From positions 6,324,001 through 6,388,000 of the forward strand of contig NZ_CP107945.1 in the NCBI RefSeq assembly GCF_036057275.1: a DNA stretch of 64,000 bases. The letters are read 5' to 3'. The number at the start of each line of letters is the position of its first letter. Position 1 is the stretch's first letter. Origin of the DNA: Streptomyces sp. NBC_00390 (lineage in GTDB: Bacteria > Actinomycetota > Actinomycetes > Streptomycetales > Streptomycetaceae). The position numbers were made by a program, and so were the translations under genes. The notes beneath the pieces are model-generated. The model was not told the DNA's origin. It did not search any database and worked only from the letters and a program-made list of their open reading frames with translations. Below are positions 17,962 to 30,733 of this stretch, one piece after another.

Positions 17962-17973
17962 AGAAACGTTTCT
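17962..17973. promoter_or_regulatory. LacI-type operator upstream of the glycohydrolase operon
   Basis: A perfect 12-bp palindrome with core GAAACGTTTC, the shape of LacI/GalR-family operators in actinobacteria (central CG, AAAC/GTTT arms). It lies between the divergent glycohydrolase operon and the VIT-family gene, nearer the former. No LacI-type gene is in the window, so the regulator would act in trans. Confidence 0.6.
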
Positions 17974-18100
17974 GTCACCCGCCTGACTCCAAGTAAGTAA
18001 AGCCTGCCTTGCTAGCGCGCCCCTTACGTCGTGCGTAGTTTCGAGGGTGCAGAGGGGGAGCGGCGCAGGCAGGGCCGCTGCCGGAAAAAAGGGGAGAGCT

Positions 18101-18829
18101 GTGTCCGTCATCGAAACCGAAGCCACACTTCACGTTGCACACCGCGACAACCACACCCACCGTGATGTCAACGGCGGGTGGCTGCGTCCGGCAGTGTTCG
18201 GAGCGATGGACGGGCTCGTTTCCAACCTGGCCCTGATGACCGGTGTCGCGGGCGGCGCGGTCTCCCAGCAGACCATCGTCGTCACGGGGTTGGCCGGCCT
18301 CGCGGCCGGCGCGTTCTCCATGGCCGCGGGCGAGTACACCTCCGTCGCCTCCCAGCGCGAGCTGGTCCAGGCCGAACTGGAGGTGGAGCGCCGCCAGTTG
18401 CTGGGGCACCCGATCGACGAGATGGAGGAGCTCGCCGCGCTGTACGTGGCGCGTGGCGTCGAGCCCTCGCTCGCCCGCGAGGTGGCGATGCAGCTCTCCA
18501 GGGACCCCGAACAGGCGCTGGAGATCCACGCCCGCGAGGAGCTCGGCATCGACCCGGACGACCTGCCCTCGCCGGCCGTCGCCGCGGTCTCGTCGTTCGG
18601 ATCGTTCGCCCTGGGCGCGCTGCTGCCGGTGCTGCCGTATCTGCTCGGAGCGAGCGCGCTGTGGCCGGCCGTGCTGCTCGCGCTGACGGGGCTGTTCGCC
18701 TGCGGTGCGCTGGTGGCCCGGGTGACGGCACGCAACTGGTGGTTCAGCGGGCTGCGGCAGCTGGTCCTGGGCGGCGCGGCGGCGGCGTTCACCTACGGCC
18801 TGGGGATGCTCATCGGAGCCGCCGTCTGA
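18101..18829 (+). CDS. VIT1/CCC1 family metal transporter
   Basis: A 242-residue protein related to yeast CCC1 and plant VIT1, membrane carriers for iron(II) or manganese(II). The N-terminal helix carries FGAMDGLVSNLALMTGVAGG, the family signature; a cytoplasmic helical segment rich in Glu/Arg (ELVQAELEVERRQLLGHP) corresponds to the metal-binding insert, and three helices follow. GTG 18101 is preferred over the upstream GTG/ATG options because GGGGAGAG stands 3-10 bases before it. It is transcribed divergently from the glycohydrolase operon. A very strong hairpin follows. Confidence 0.87.
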   Translation: MSVIETEATLHVAHRDNHTHRDVNGGWLRPAVFGAMDGLVSNLALMTGVAGGAVSQQTIVVTGLAGLAAGAFSMAAGEYTSVASQRELVQAELEVERRQLLGHPIDEMEELAALYVARGVEPSLAREVAMQLSRDPEQALEIHAREELGIDPDDLPSPAVAAVSSFGSFALGALLPVLPYLLGASALWPAVLLALTGLFACGALVARVTARNWWFSGLRQLVLGGAAAAFTYGLGMLIGAAV

Positions 18830-18917
18830 CCTGGGCGGCGCCCCCGCCGCGGTCCGACCCGGGCAGCGGCCCTCGTCCGGCTGCGCCCGGGGCCGCGCGC
18901 TTGCGTACGTGTACCCC

Positions 18918-18963
18918 GGCCGGGCGGGCGGGGGCCGCCAGGGCGGCCCCCGCCCGCCCGGCC
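18918..18963 (+). terminator. 22-bp perfect-stem terminator after the VIT-family gene
   Basis: Arms 18918-18939 and 18942-18963 are perfect inverted copies separated by two bases, all G/C. There is no T-run. It lies about 90 bases past the stop of the transporter gene. Confidence 0.8.
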
Positions 18964-19234
18964 GACGCCCACGGGCGATGCGCCCCGGCATGTGCGCCCC
19001 ACCCCGGTCGACGCGTGTGTGTGCCCTGCCGCTGTCCGTCGGTCCGCGGCGCGGGCGGAGGCGTCACGCGAGGGGCCGCCGCCTGCCGGGAACCGCGGCC
19101 GGCTGCCGCTCCGGCACCTGCTCAGTGCCTGGTGGGCTGGCGTTCATGGCCCGCGTGACCGACCCTGTGACGTACATCCCCTCCGCGGATCAGGCCAGGG
19201 GTGAGACACTATGCAGGGAACAACATAAGTAGCC

Positions 19235-19250
19235 GTTACCCGGCTGTTTC
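19235..19250 (-). promoter_or_regulatory. possible GlnR half-site pair (distal)
   Basis: On the minus strand this reads GAAAC, six bases, GTAAC: the b-site and a-site of the actinobacterial GlnR box in reversed order. It lies about 245 bases before gltB. Confidence 0.35.
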
Positions 19251-19413
19251 GATTCCCTCACCACCGGGCATGAGCCGTAGACGCTGTGGGCAACGAAGCC
19301 TGTCTGCGATGGTCCACCGGACATCGATCTGTCCGGCGGTGACCCCCTCCCACCGCCTCGCGGTGTCCGCATGTTGGAACGGCCTATCCACTTTCCGAGA
19401 AGCACTCCATCAT

Positions 19414-19429
19414 GTAACCTGCACGAAAT
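19414..19429 (+). promoter_or_regulatory. possible GlnR box (proximal)
   Basis: GTAAC, six bases, GAAAT fits the actinobacterial GlnR consensus gTnAC-N6-GaAAc at all but the last base. It lies 64-79 bases before the gltB ATG, a normal place for a nitrogen regulator of glutamate synthase. Confidence 0.45.
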
Positions 19430-19492
19430 TTCGCAGAGGGCCAACGTCGTCCCTCGGCACTGCTACATGCCACGACGACGACGGGAGAGCCG

Positions 19493-24080
<4,588 letters not shown>

Positions 24081-24088
<8 letters not shown>

Positions 24089-25541
24089 CCCCAAGGGCTT
24101 CCTGACCACCGGGCGCGAGGTCGCCGAGACCCGTCCCGTCGGTGAGCGCGTCAAGGACTGGAACGAGGTGTACGTCCGCGGCTCGCTGCTGCCGATCATC
24201 GGCAAGCAGGCCGGCCGCTGCATGGACTGCGGCATCCCGTTCTGCCACAACGGCTGCCCGCTCGGGAACCTGATCCCCGAGTGGAACGACTACGCCTACC
24301 GCGGGGACTGGGCGGCGGCGAGCGAGCGCCTGCACGCGACGAACAACTTCCCGGAGTTCACCGGGCGGCTGTGCCCCGCTCCGTGCGAGGCGGCGTGCGT
24401 GCTCGGCATCAACCAGCCGGCCGTCACCATCAAGAACGTCGAAGTCTCCATCATCGACAAGGCGTGGGACACGGGCGACGTCAGGCCGCAGGCGCCGGAG
24501 CGCCTGTCCGGCAAGACCGTCGCGGTCATCGGCTCGGGCCCGGCGGGTCTGGCCGCCGCCCAGCAGCTGACCCGGGCCGGCCACACCACCGTCGTGTACG
24601 AGCGGGCCGACCGCATCGGCGGGCTGCTGCGGTACGGCATCCCCGAGTTCAAGATGGAGAAGGTGCACATCAACCGCCGTATCGAGCAGATGCGCGCGGA
24701 GGGCACCAAGTTCCGTACCGAGGTGGAGATCGGCCGCGACATGCCGGCCGACGCCCTGCGCCGGCGCTACGACGCGGTGGTCATCGCCGCGGGTGCCACC
24801 GTCTCGCGTGATCTGCCGGTCCCGGGCCGTGAGCTGAACGGCATCCACTTCGCGATGGAGTACCTGCCGCTCGCCAACAAGGTCGTCGAGGGCGACTTCG
24901 TGGCCCCGCCGATCACCGCCGAGGGCAAGCACGTCGTCGTCATCGGCGGTGGCGACACCGGCGCGGACTGCGTGGGCACCGCCCACCGCCAGGGCGCGGC
25001 CTCAGTCACCCAGCTGGAGATCATGCCGCGGCCCGGTGAGGAGCGCAGCACCAACCAGCCCTGGCCGACGTTCCCGATGCTCTACAAGGTCACCTCGGCG
25101 CACGAGGAGGGCGGCGAGCGGGTCTACTCCGTCTCCACCACCCACTTCGAGGGCGACGAGGACGGCAACGTCCAGGCGCTGCACCTCATCGAGGTGGAGT
25201 TCAAGGACGGCAGGCTGGAGCAGAAGCCGGGCACGGAGCGCCGGATCCCGGCGCAGCTGGTGACGCTGGCGATGGGCTTCACCGGTACGGACCAGGAGAA
25301 CGGTCTGGTCCAGCAGTTCGGCCTGGAGCTGGACGAGCGCGGCAACGTCGCACGGGACGCCGACTTCGCCACCAACGTGGCCGGCGTCTTCGTGGCCGGC
25401 GACGCGGGCCGCGGCCAGTCCCTGATCGTCTGGGCGATCGCCGAGGGCCGCTCGGCGGCCCGTGGCGTGGACCGTTTCCTGACGGGGACGAGCGCGCTCC
25501 CGGCCCCGATCCGCCCGACGGACCGCGCGCTGACGGTCTGA
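24081..25541 (+). CDS. gltD: glutamate synthase small subunit
   Basis: Flavoprotein that feeds NADPH electrons to GltB. Of 486 residues, the N-terminal part binds two 4Fe-4S clusters (CMDCGIPFCHNGCPLGNLIPEWN and CPAPCEAACVLGI). FAD- and NAD-binding Rossmann motifs follow (VIGSGPAGLAAA, VIGGGDTGADC). The C-terminal GVFVAGDAGRGQSLIVWAI is the FAD-contact segment. It overlaps gltB by eight bases, so translation is coupled. A hairpin terminator follows. Confidence 0.97.
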
Positions 25542-25585
25542 CCGCGGCGCGAACAGAACGTCTCGTACAACGGCGTGCGGACACG

Positions 25586-25634
25586 AACGCGGCGCCTGCC
25601 ACGTCCCCGACCGGACATGGGCAGGCGCCGCGTT
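25586..25634 (+). terminator. terminator after gltBD
   Basis: A 15-bp perfect stem (25586-25600 with 25620-25634) and 19-base loop; the left arm starts AACG and the right arm ends CGTT, so it could work in both directions. Confidence 0.8.
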
Positions 25635-25755
25635 GCCGTTCCGCGGCAGGGCAGGCGCGGCGCCGTGCGAGACGGAACCCGGCGGGTTCCCCGCCCGCCC
25701 GGGGGTACGCTGAGTCGCCTTCCGGCGTGAGGAACGTGAGGAAACGGAGCCCCGC

Positions 25756-26496
25756 ATGGCCACTGCCAGCATCCCCGGACCGGCCATCAGCCTCCGCAAG
25801 GTCGAGGAGCGGGCACCGGCCCTGGTCAGTCTCTACAAGAGCGCCGGCGTGTCCCTCCGGAAGCACGGCCTGCACGGGCAGCGTGCAGCCGTCTACCTGG
25901 TGCTCGACTACTCGGGCTCCATGAAGGACTACTACAAGGACGGCAGTGTCCAGGGGCTCGCCGACCGGGTGCTGGGCCTCTCGGCCAATCTCGACGACGA
26001 CGGCTCGGTGCCCGTGGTCTTCTTCTCCACCGACATCGACGCCGTCACCGACATCGCCCTGGAGAACCACCGGGGCCGGGTCGACGAGATCGTCGCGGGC
26101 CTCGGCCACATGGGCAGAACCAGCTACCACCTGGCCATGGACGCGGTCATAGACCACTACCTCGACAGCGGCTCCACGGCACCCGCGCTTGTCGTCTTCC
26201 AGACGGACGGCGGCCCGATCAGCAAGCACGCCGCGGAGCGCTATCTGTGCAAGGCCGCGCGTCTGCCGTTGTTCTGGCAGTTCGTCGGCTTCGGCAACAA
26301 GCGCAGTACGCAGTTCGACTTCCTGCACAAGCTCGACGAACTCGCCGTACCGGCCAAGCGGCCCGTCGACAACGCCGGCTTCTTCCACGCCGGGCTCGAC
26401 CCGCGCCAGGTCCCCGACGCGGAGCTGTACGACCGGCTGGTCGGCGAGTTCCCGCAGTGGCTGGCGGCGGCGAGGGCACAGGGCATCGTGCGATGA
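25756..26496 (+). CDS. VWA-domain protein (TerF/YegL-like)
   Basis: A 246-residue protein made of one von Willebrand factor A domain with a short N-terminal extension. The metal-ion-dependent adhesion site DYSGSM is at residues 51-56 (DxSxS), followed by a GRTSYHLAM segment (MIDAS Thr/Ser) and FQTDGGP. It resembles the VWA domains encoded beside TerD-family stress genes, but no ter genes are near, so its partner is unknown. There is no signal peptide, so it should be cytoplasmic. Its stop overlaps the ATG of the HutD-family gene. Confidence 0.8.
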   Translation: MATASIPGPAISLRKVEERAPALVSLYKSAGVSLRKHGLHGQRAAVYLVLDYSGSMKDYYKDGSVQGLADRVLGLSANLDDDGSVPVVFFSTDIDAVTDIALENHRGRVDEIVAGLGHMGRTSYHLAMDAVIDHYLDSGSTAPALVVFQTDGGPISKHAAERYLCKAARLPLFWQFVGFGNKRSTQFDFLHKLDELAVPAKRPVDNAGFFHAGLDPRQVPDAELYDRLVGEFPQWLAAARAQGIVR

Positions 26497-27053
26497 GGAT
26501 CCTGCGGGCGGCAGGCCGTACGGCCGTGCCGTGGAAGAACGGCGGCGGGGTGACCCGGGAGATCGCCGTATCACCCGCAGGCGCGCCGATGGACGACTTC
26601 GACTGGCGGATCAGCCTCGCGGACGTGAGTGCGGACGGCCCGTTCTCCGCGTTCCCGGACGTGGACCGGACCCTGACCGTGGTCGAGGGCGCCGGTATGG
26701 ATCTCACCGTCGGCGGTGAGTACCTGCGCGTCGGCGAGCGCTGCGCGCCGCACGACTTCCCCGGCGACGTCGCGACCGCGGGACGGCTGCTCGAAGGCCC
26801 CGTCGTCAATCTCAACGTGATGTACCGCAGAGGGCGCGTCACCGCGCTGACCTCGGTGCTGCGGGGCGCCCTGCTGCTCCCCGTCCCGGCGGACGCGGCC
26901 GTGGTGGTCGTCGCACTGGACGGCACCACGCTGCTCGGCGCCGATGAGCCCGTGACGCTCGACCCGTACGACGCGGCGGTCCTGGACCGCTCGCCCGGAG
27001 TGCTGCGTACGGACGGACACGCGGCGGTGGTCACGCTCAGGGTGCATCCCTGA
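26493..27053 (+). CDS. HutD family protein
   Basis: A 186-residue cupin-fold HutD/Ves family protein. The N-terminal signature VPWKNGGGVTREIAVSP and FDWRISLADVSADGPFSAFPDVDRTL are typical. In pseudomonads HutD is linked to histidine utilisation and is thought to sense or buffer a pathway metabolite; no hut genes are near, so its role here is open. It overlaps the VWA gene by four bases. Confidence 0.85.
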   Translation: MRILRAAGRTAVPWKNGGGVTREIAVSPAGAPMDDFDWRISLADVSADGPFSAFPDVDRTLTVVEGAGMDLTVGGEYLRVGERCAPHDFPGDVATAGRLLEGPVVNLNVMYRRGRVTALTSVLRGALLLPVPADAAVVVVALDGTTLLGADEPVTLDPYDAAVLDRSPGVLRTDGHAAVVTLRVHP

Positions 27054-27153
27054 GGGTGCCTGCCCGAACACCGGCGCGCCGCCGTGGCGTCCGGCCGGGA
27101 CACGCGGGCCGAACACGACAGAGGATGTCGGGTATCCGCGCTTCCATGGGGGC

Positions 27154-27672
27154 ATGACCTCCCGTTGGGCAGACTTCCAGGCCGCGGAACCGGACTGCGC
27201 CGCGACCGCACAGCAGCGCTTCGAAAAGCACACGCACCACGTCCTCGCGACGCTCCGCAAGGACGGTTCGCCCCGGGTGTCCGGGCTGGAGGTGAAGTTC
27301 AGCCACGGCGAGCTGTGGCTCGGCATGATGCCGAACTCCCGCAAGGCGCAGGATCTCCGCCGCGACCCGAGGTTCGCCGTCCAGGCGAACCCCGGCAGCG
27401 GCACCTCCATGGACGGCGGGGACGTCCGTGTCTCCGGGCGGGCGGTCGAGGTGACCGACCCGCAGGCCAAGGCGGCGTTCACGCAGGAGGCGGGCGAGCC
27501 GCAGCCGTTCCATCTGTTCCGGGCGGAGCTCGCCGAGGTGGTGCGGACCAGGGTCGACGGCGACGAACTCGTCGTACAGATCTGGCGTCCGGGCCGGAGG
27601 CTGCGGACCCTGCGGCGCGGCAACGACGACAGCCCGCCGCGCAGCGACGACCGAGCGGCCGGCGACGACTGA
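27154..27672 (+). CDS. pyridoxamine 5'-phosphate oxidase-family protein
   Basis: A 172-residue split-barrel flavin/F420-binding fold protein. Features are THHVLATLRKDGSPRVSGLEVKF, ELWLGMMPNSRKAQDLRRDPRFAVQ and the C-terminal VQIWRPGRRLRTLRRG. Family members include PNP oxidases and F420- or heme-binding proteins; substrate specificity cannot be told from sequence. It is separated by 100 bases from hutD, so it may have its own promoter, and it converges with the acyl-CoA dehydrogenase genes. Confidence 0.8.
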   Translation: MTSRWADFQAAEPDCAATAQQRFEKHTHHVLATLRKDGSPRVSGLEVKFSHGELWLGMMPNSRKAQDLRRDPRFAVQANPGSGTSMDGGDVRVSGRAVEVTDPQAKAAFTQEAGEPQPFHLFRAELAEVVRTRVDGDELVVQIWRPGRRLRTLRRGNDDSPPRSDDRAAGDD

Positions 27673-27680
27673 GCAGCCGG

Positions 27681-28685
27681 TCAGGCCAGCACGGCGGCCC
27701 GGCACTGCGCCGGCGTGCCCCAGGCGTCCCGCAGCGGCCGTGCCTTGCGCAGCCACAGGGACAGATCCAGTTCCTCGGTGTATCCGGCGGCGCCGTGCAG
27801 TTGGAGGGCGGTGCGGGCGGCGGTGTACGCGGCCTCGCCCGCCGCCACCTTGGCGGCGGCGGCATCGGCCCCGTCCATGGACAGCGCAGCCCCGTACAGC
27901 AGGGGCCGGGCGAACTCGAGGGCGATCAGCGTGTCCGCGAGCCGGTGCTTGACCGCCTGGAAGGAGCCGATGGCGGCACCGAACTGGGTGCGCTGCTTGA
28001 CGTACGCGACGGTACGGTCCAACAGCGCCAGCCCGACACCGAGCGACTGGGCGGCCGTGGCGAGCCGCGCCCACTGCCCGGCCCGGGCGGCTGCGGCGGC
28101 CACCTCCGCCCCGGCCGCCAGGACCTCACCTCCCGGCAGGGGAACGCTCAGCCGCCGCACGGGATCGACCGAGGCCCGTACGGACCCGTGCCCGGGCGCG
28201 ATGCGCAGCTCGGGTACCGCGGGGCGGCCGGGGTCCGGCCGGGGTCCGGCTGCGGCGACCACCAGGACGCAGTCCGCCGCATCCGCGTCCAAGGCGTACG
28301 GCCCCGAGCCGGGCAGCAGCACCGACGCCGCGATCTCGCCCGCCGCGATGCCCGGCAGCAGCCGCTTGGCCAGGGCCGAATCGCCCAGCTCGGCGACCAG
28401 CACCGCCGCGGCGACCGTCTCCACCACCGGGCCCGCCACCGCATGCCGGCCCAACTCCACGAAGGCGACGGCCAGTTCGACGGGAAGCAGTCCCGACCCC
28501 TCGTAGGCCTCCGGCACGGCCAGCGCGAACACACCCGCCCCGGCGAGGCGCTGCCACACCGCGCGCCCGGGTCCCGGCTCTGCCGCGGCCCAGGCGCGCG
28601 CCGTCGCGGGGGTGTCCGCGGCCGTCAGCATCGTGTCCAGCGAACGGGCGAACGCCTGTTGCTCGTCGGTCAGCAGAAAACGCAT
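27681..28685 (-). CDS. acyl-CoA dehydrogenase, small subunit type (FadE32/FadE33-like)
   Basis: A 334-residue acyl-CoA dehydrogenase beginning MRFLLTDEQQAFARSL, shorter and more divergent than the usual 380 residues. The C-terminal domain shows YVKQRTQFGAAIGSFQAVKHRLAD and ALQLHGAAGYTEELDLSLWLRK, but the middle FAD-binding loops are poor. This is the pattern of the beta subunit of alpha2-beta2 steroid-type dehydrogenases, in which one subunit supplies the base and most of the FAD site. It overlaps by one base the gene of the larger partner, and both belong to the KstR2-type cluster. The assignment to FadE32 versus FadE33 is inference. Confidence 0.8.
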   Translation of the reverse strand: MRFLLTDEQQAFARSLDTMLTAADTPATARAWAAAEPGPGRAVWQRLAGAGVFALAVPEAYEGSGLLPVELAVAFVELGRHAVAGPVVETVAAAVLVAELGDSALAKRLLPGIAAGEIAASVLLPGSGPYALDADAADCVLVVAAAGPRPDPGRPAVPELRIAPGHGSVRASVDPVRRLSVPLPGGEVLAAGAEVAAAAARAGQWARLATAAQSLGVGLALLDRTVAYVKQRTQFGAAIGSFQAVKHRLADTLIALEFARPLLYGAALSMDGADAAAAKVAAGEAAYTAARTALQLHGAAGYTEELDLSLWLRKARPLRDAWGTPAQCRAAVLA

Positions 28686-29830
28686 CAGCGGCGGCCCTTC
28701 GGCAGGCCGAGCAGCCGCTCGGCGATGATGTCGCGCTGGATCTCGTTCGTTCCGGCGTACAGCGGACCGGCGAGCGAGAAGACGTACCCCTCCGACCACG
28801 CGCCGTCCGCCAACTCCCCGTCCGTGCCCAGCAGGTCGAGCGCCGTCTCGTGCAGGGCGATGTCGTACTCGGACCAGAAGACCTTGTTCAGGCTCGACTC
28901 CGCACCGATGCGCCCGCCGGCCGCGCACCGCGCCGCGCTCGCCCAGGTGAACAGCTGGTACGCACGGGCACCGATCACCGCGTCCGCGACCCGGTCCCGC
29001 AGCGCCGTGTCCGCGGCCGGGGCCGAGGCGTGCCACTGCTGCACGAGCCGGTCCGCCGCGGCCAGGAACCGGCCGGGCGAGCGCAGGGTCAGCCCGCGCT
29101 CGTTGCCCGTTGCCGCCATCGCGATCCGCCAGCCCGCGCCGGGCTCGCCGATCACGTCCGCGTCCGGCACGAACACGTCGTCGAGGAAGAGCTCCGCGAA
29201 TGCGGGCCTGCCGTCGAGCCGGCCGATGGGCCGGACCGTCACGCCGGACGCCGACAGGTCGAACATCATGTACGTGAGGCCCTGATGCGGCCTCGGGGCA
29301 GCGGGATCCGTACGGAAGATGCCGAACGCGCGGTCGGCGAAGGCTGCCCGCGAGGACCAGGTCTTCAGACCGTTCAGCAGCCAGCCCCCGTCCGTGCGCA
29401 CGGCACGTGAGCGCAGTGAGGCGAGATCCGAGCCGGCCTCGGGCTCGGACCAGGCCTGTGCCCAGATCACCTCGCCGCTCGCCATCGACGGAAGCACGCG
29501 TGCGCGCTGTTCCTCGGTGCCGTGGTCGAAGAGGGTCGGGGCGAGCAGGTGGATGCCGTTCTGCGCGACCCGGCCAGGTGCGCCCGCCGCGTAGTACTCC
29601 TCCTCGAACAGCAGCCAGCGCACGAGGTCCGCACCCCGGCCGCCGTACCGCTCGGGCCAGGAGATCACCGACCAGCGGTCCGCCGCGAGCCGCGCCTCCC
29701 AGGCACGGTGCGCCGCGAAGCCCTCCTCGGTCTCCAGGGAGGGGAGCGGTCCTGCGGGGACGTGCTCGGCGAGCCACGCGCGGGCCTCGGCGCGGAAGGC
29801 CCGCTCGTCCGGGGAGAGGTCGAGGTCCAT
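28685..29830 (-). CDS. acyl-CoA dehydrogenase (FadE31/IpdE1-like)
   Basis: A 381-residue acyl-CoA dehydrogenase with a full FAD signature (WAQAWSEPEAGSDLASLRS, GLKTWSSRAAFADRAFG) and the C-terminal LYAGTNEIQRDIIAERLLG. The position holding the catalytic Glu in MCAD-type enzymes (YEGT) is Ala here, as expected when the dehydrogenase works as a heterotetramer. Over its whole length it resembles what I recall of M. tuberculosis FadE31 from the KstR2 regulon. ATG 29830 is chosen; the operator-like motif at 29843-29859 lies just upstream, shared with the divergent ipdF. Confidence 0.87.
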   Translation of the reverse strand: MDLDLSPDERAFRAEARAWLAEHVPAGPLPSLETEEGFAAHRAWEARLAADRWSVISWPERYGGRGADLVRWLLFEEEYYAAGAPGRVAQNGIHLLAPTLFDHGTEEQRARVLPSMASGEVIWAQAWSEPEAGSDLASLRSRAVRTDGGWLLNGLKTWSSRAAFADRAFGIFRTDPAAPRPHQGLTYMMFDLSASGVTVRPIGRLDGRPAFAELFLDDVFVPDADVIGEPGAGWRIAMAATGNERGLTLRSPGRFLAAADRLVQQWHASAPAADTALRDRVADAVIGARAYQLFTWASAARCAAGGRIGAESSLNKVFWSEYDIALHETALDLLGTDGELADGAWSEGYVFSLAGPLYAGTNEIQRDIIAERLLGLPKGRR

Positions 29831-29842
29831 GCTCCATCCTTC

Positions 29843-29859
29843 CCTAACAAGTGTTTGGT
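29843..29859. promoter_or_regulatory. KstR2-like operator, fadE/ipdF divergent promoter
   Basis: CCTAACAAGTGTTTGGT. Inside it, AACAAGTGTTTGGT fits the mycobacterial KstR2 motif AnCAAGnnCTTGnT at nine of ten defined bases. The same 17-mer, changed at only two central bases, stands in inverse orientation at 38252-38268. Confidence 0.75.
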
Positions 29860-29875
29860 AGGTTAACGTGCCGAT

Positions 29876-30664
29876 GTGAGGAACGACAGGGCGCAGTACG
29901 TACCCGGGCACGGCCTGCTGACGGGCCGCACCGCCGTCATCACCGCCGCCGCGGGCGCAGGCATCGGCGGCGCGACCGCCCGCCGGTTCCTTGAGGAGGG
30001 CGCGCGCATCCTTGCCTCCGACGCCCATGCGCGCCGGCTGAAGGAGACCGAGGCGGCGCTCGCCGGGGAGTTCGGGGCCGGCGCGGTCACCGCGCTGCCG
30101 TGCGACGTCACCGACGAGACGCAGGTCCAGGCCCTGTTCGACAGGGCGGTCCAGGAGCACGGCGGGCTCGACATCGTCGTCAACAACGCGGGCCTCGGCG
30201 GTACCGCAGCCCTCGCCGACATGACCGACGACCAGTGGGCCCGCGTCCTCGACGTCACCCTGAACGGCACCTTCCGCTGCACCCGTGCCGCCCTGCGCGC
30301 CTTCCGTGCGAGCGGCCGCGGCGGCGTGATCGTCAACAACTCCTCCGTCGCCGGCTGGCGGGCCCAGGCCGGCCAGGCCCACTACGCCGCCGCCAAGGCG
30401 GGCGTCATGGCGCTCACCCGGTGCGCGGCCGTCGAAGCGGCCGAGTTCGGCGTACGGGTCAATGCCGTCGCACCCAGCCTCGCAATGCATCCGCACCTGG
30501 TGAAGGTCACCTCGGCCGAACTGCTGGAGGAACTGACCGCGCGCGAGGCCTTCGGACGGTACGCAGAGCCGTGGGAGGTCGCCAACGTGATCGTCTTCCT
30601 CGCCGGCGACTACTCCTCGTACCTGACCGGCGAGGTCCTCTCCGTCAGCAGCCAGCATGCCTGA
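29876..30664 (+). CDS. ipdF: short-chain dehydrogenase IpdF-like
   Basis: A 262-residue NAD(P)-dependent SDR starting at GTG 29876. The cofactor motif is TAAAGAGIGGAT, the Asn region is VNNAGLGGTAALADMTDDQW and the catalytic Ser/Tyr/Lys lie in NNSSVAGWRAQAGQAHYAAAK. The C-terminus SYLTGEVLSVSSQHA matches the IpdF (Rv3559c) end almost residue for residue as I recall it. IpdF oxidises the 5-hydroxyl of HIP-type CoA thioesters in steroid C/D-ring breakdown. It heads the rightward operon ipdF-kstR2-fadA6. Confidence 0.85.
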   Translation: MRNDRAQYVPGHGLLTGRTAVITAAAGAGIGGATARRFLEEGARILASDAHARRLKETEAALAGEFGAGAVTALPCDVTDETQVQALFDRAVQEHGGLDIVVNNAGLGGTAALADMTDDQWARVLDVTLNGTFRCTRAALRAFRASGRGGVIVNNSSVAGWRAQAGQAHYAAAKAGVMALTRCAAVEAAEFGVRVNAVAPSLAMHPHLVKVTSAELLEELTAREAFGRYAEPWEVANVIVFLAGDYSSYLTGEVLSVSSQHA

Positions 30665-30733
30665 GGCCGCTCCGGGCGCTCGTCGCGTACCCGGCACGAC
30701 CGCCCTGAACGGGCCTGGCACCACAATGGTCGT

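Larger units (their letters stand above)
18964..19492 (+). promoter_or_regulatory. gltB upstream region
   Basis: No gene is supported here. It holds the gltB promoter and leader: a hairpin at 19311-19344 (7-bp inner stem CCGGACA/TGTCCGG with an outer GGTC/GACC clamp), two GlnR-like sites (listed separately), and a sharp drop in GC between about 19200 and 19440 compared with the flanks. Open frames through it overlap these structures and show no protein-like composition. Confidence 0.5.

Noticed and set aside
17990..18015. Possible DmdR/IdeR iron box before the VIT-family gene
   Set aside because: Only about ten of nineteen positions fit TTAGGTTAGGCTAACCTAA in the best register, near what an AT-richer promoter gives by chance.
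27084..29285. A 733-codon plus-strand frame across the PPOX and acyl-CoA dehydrogenase genes
   Set aside because: It is the shadow of three recognisable genes and has Arg/Gly-rich, domain-free composition.
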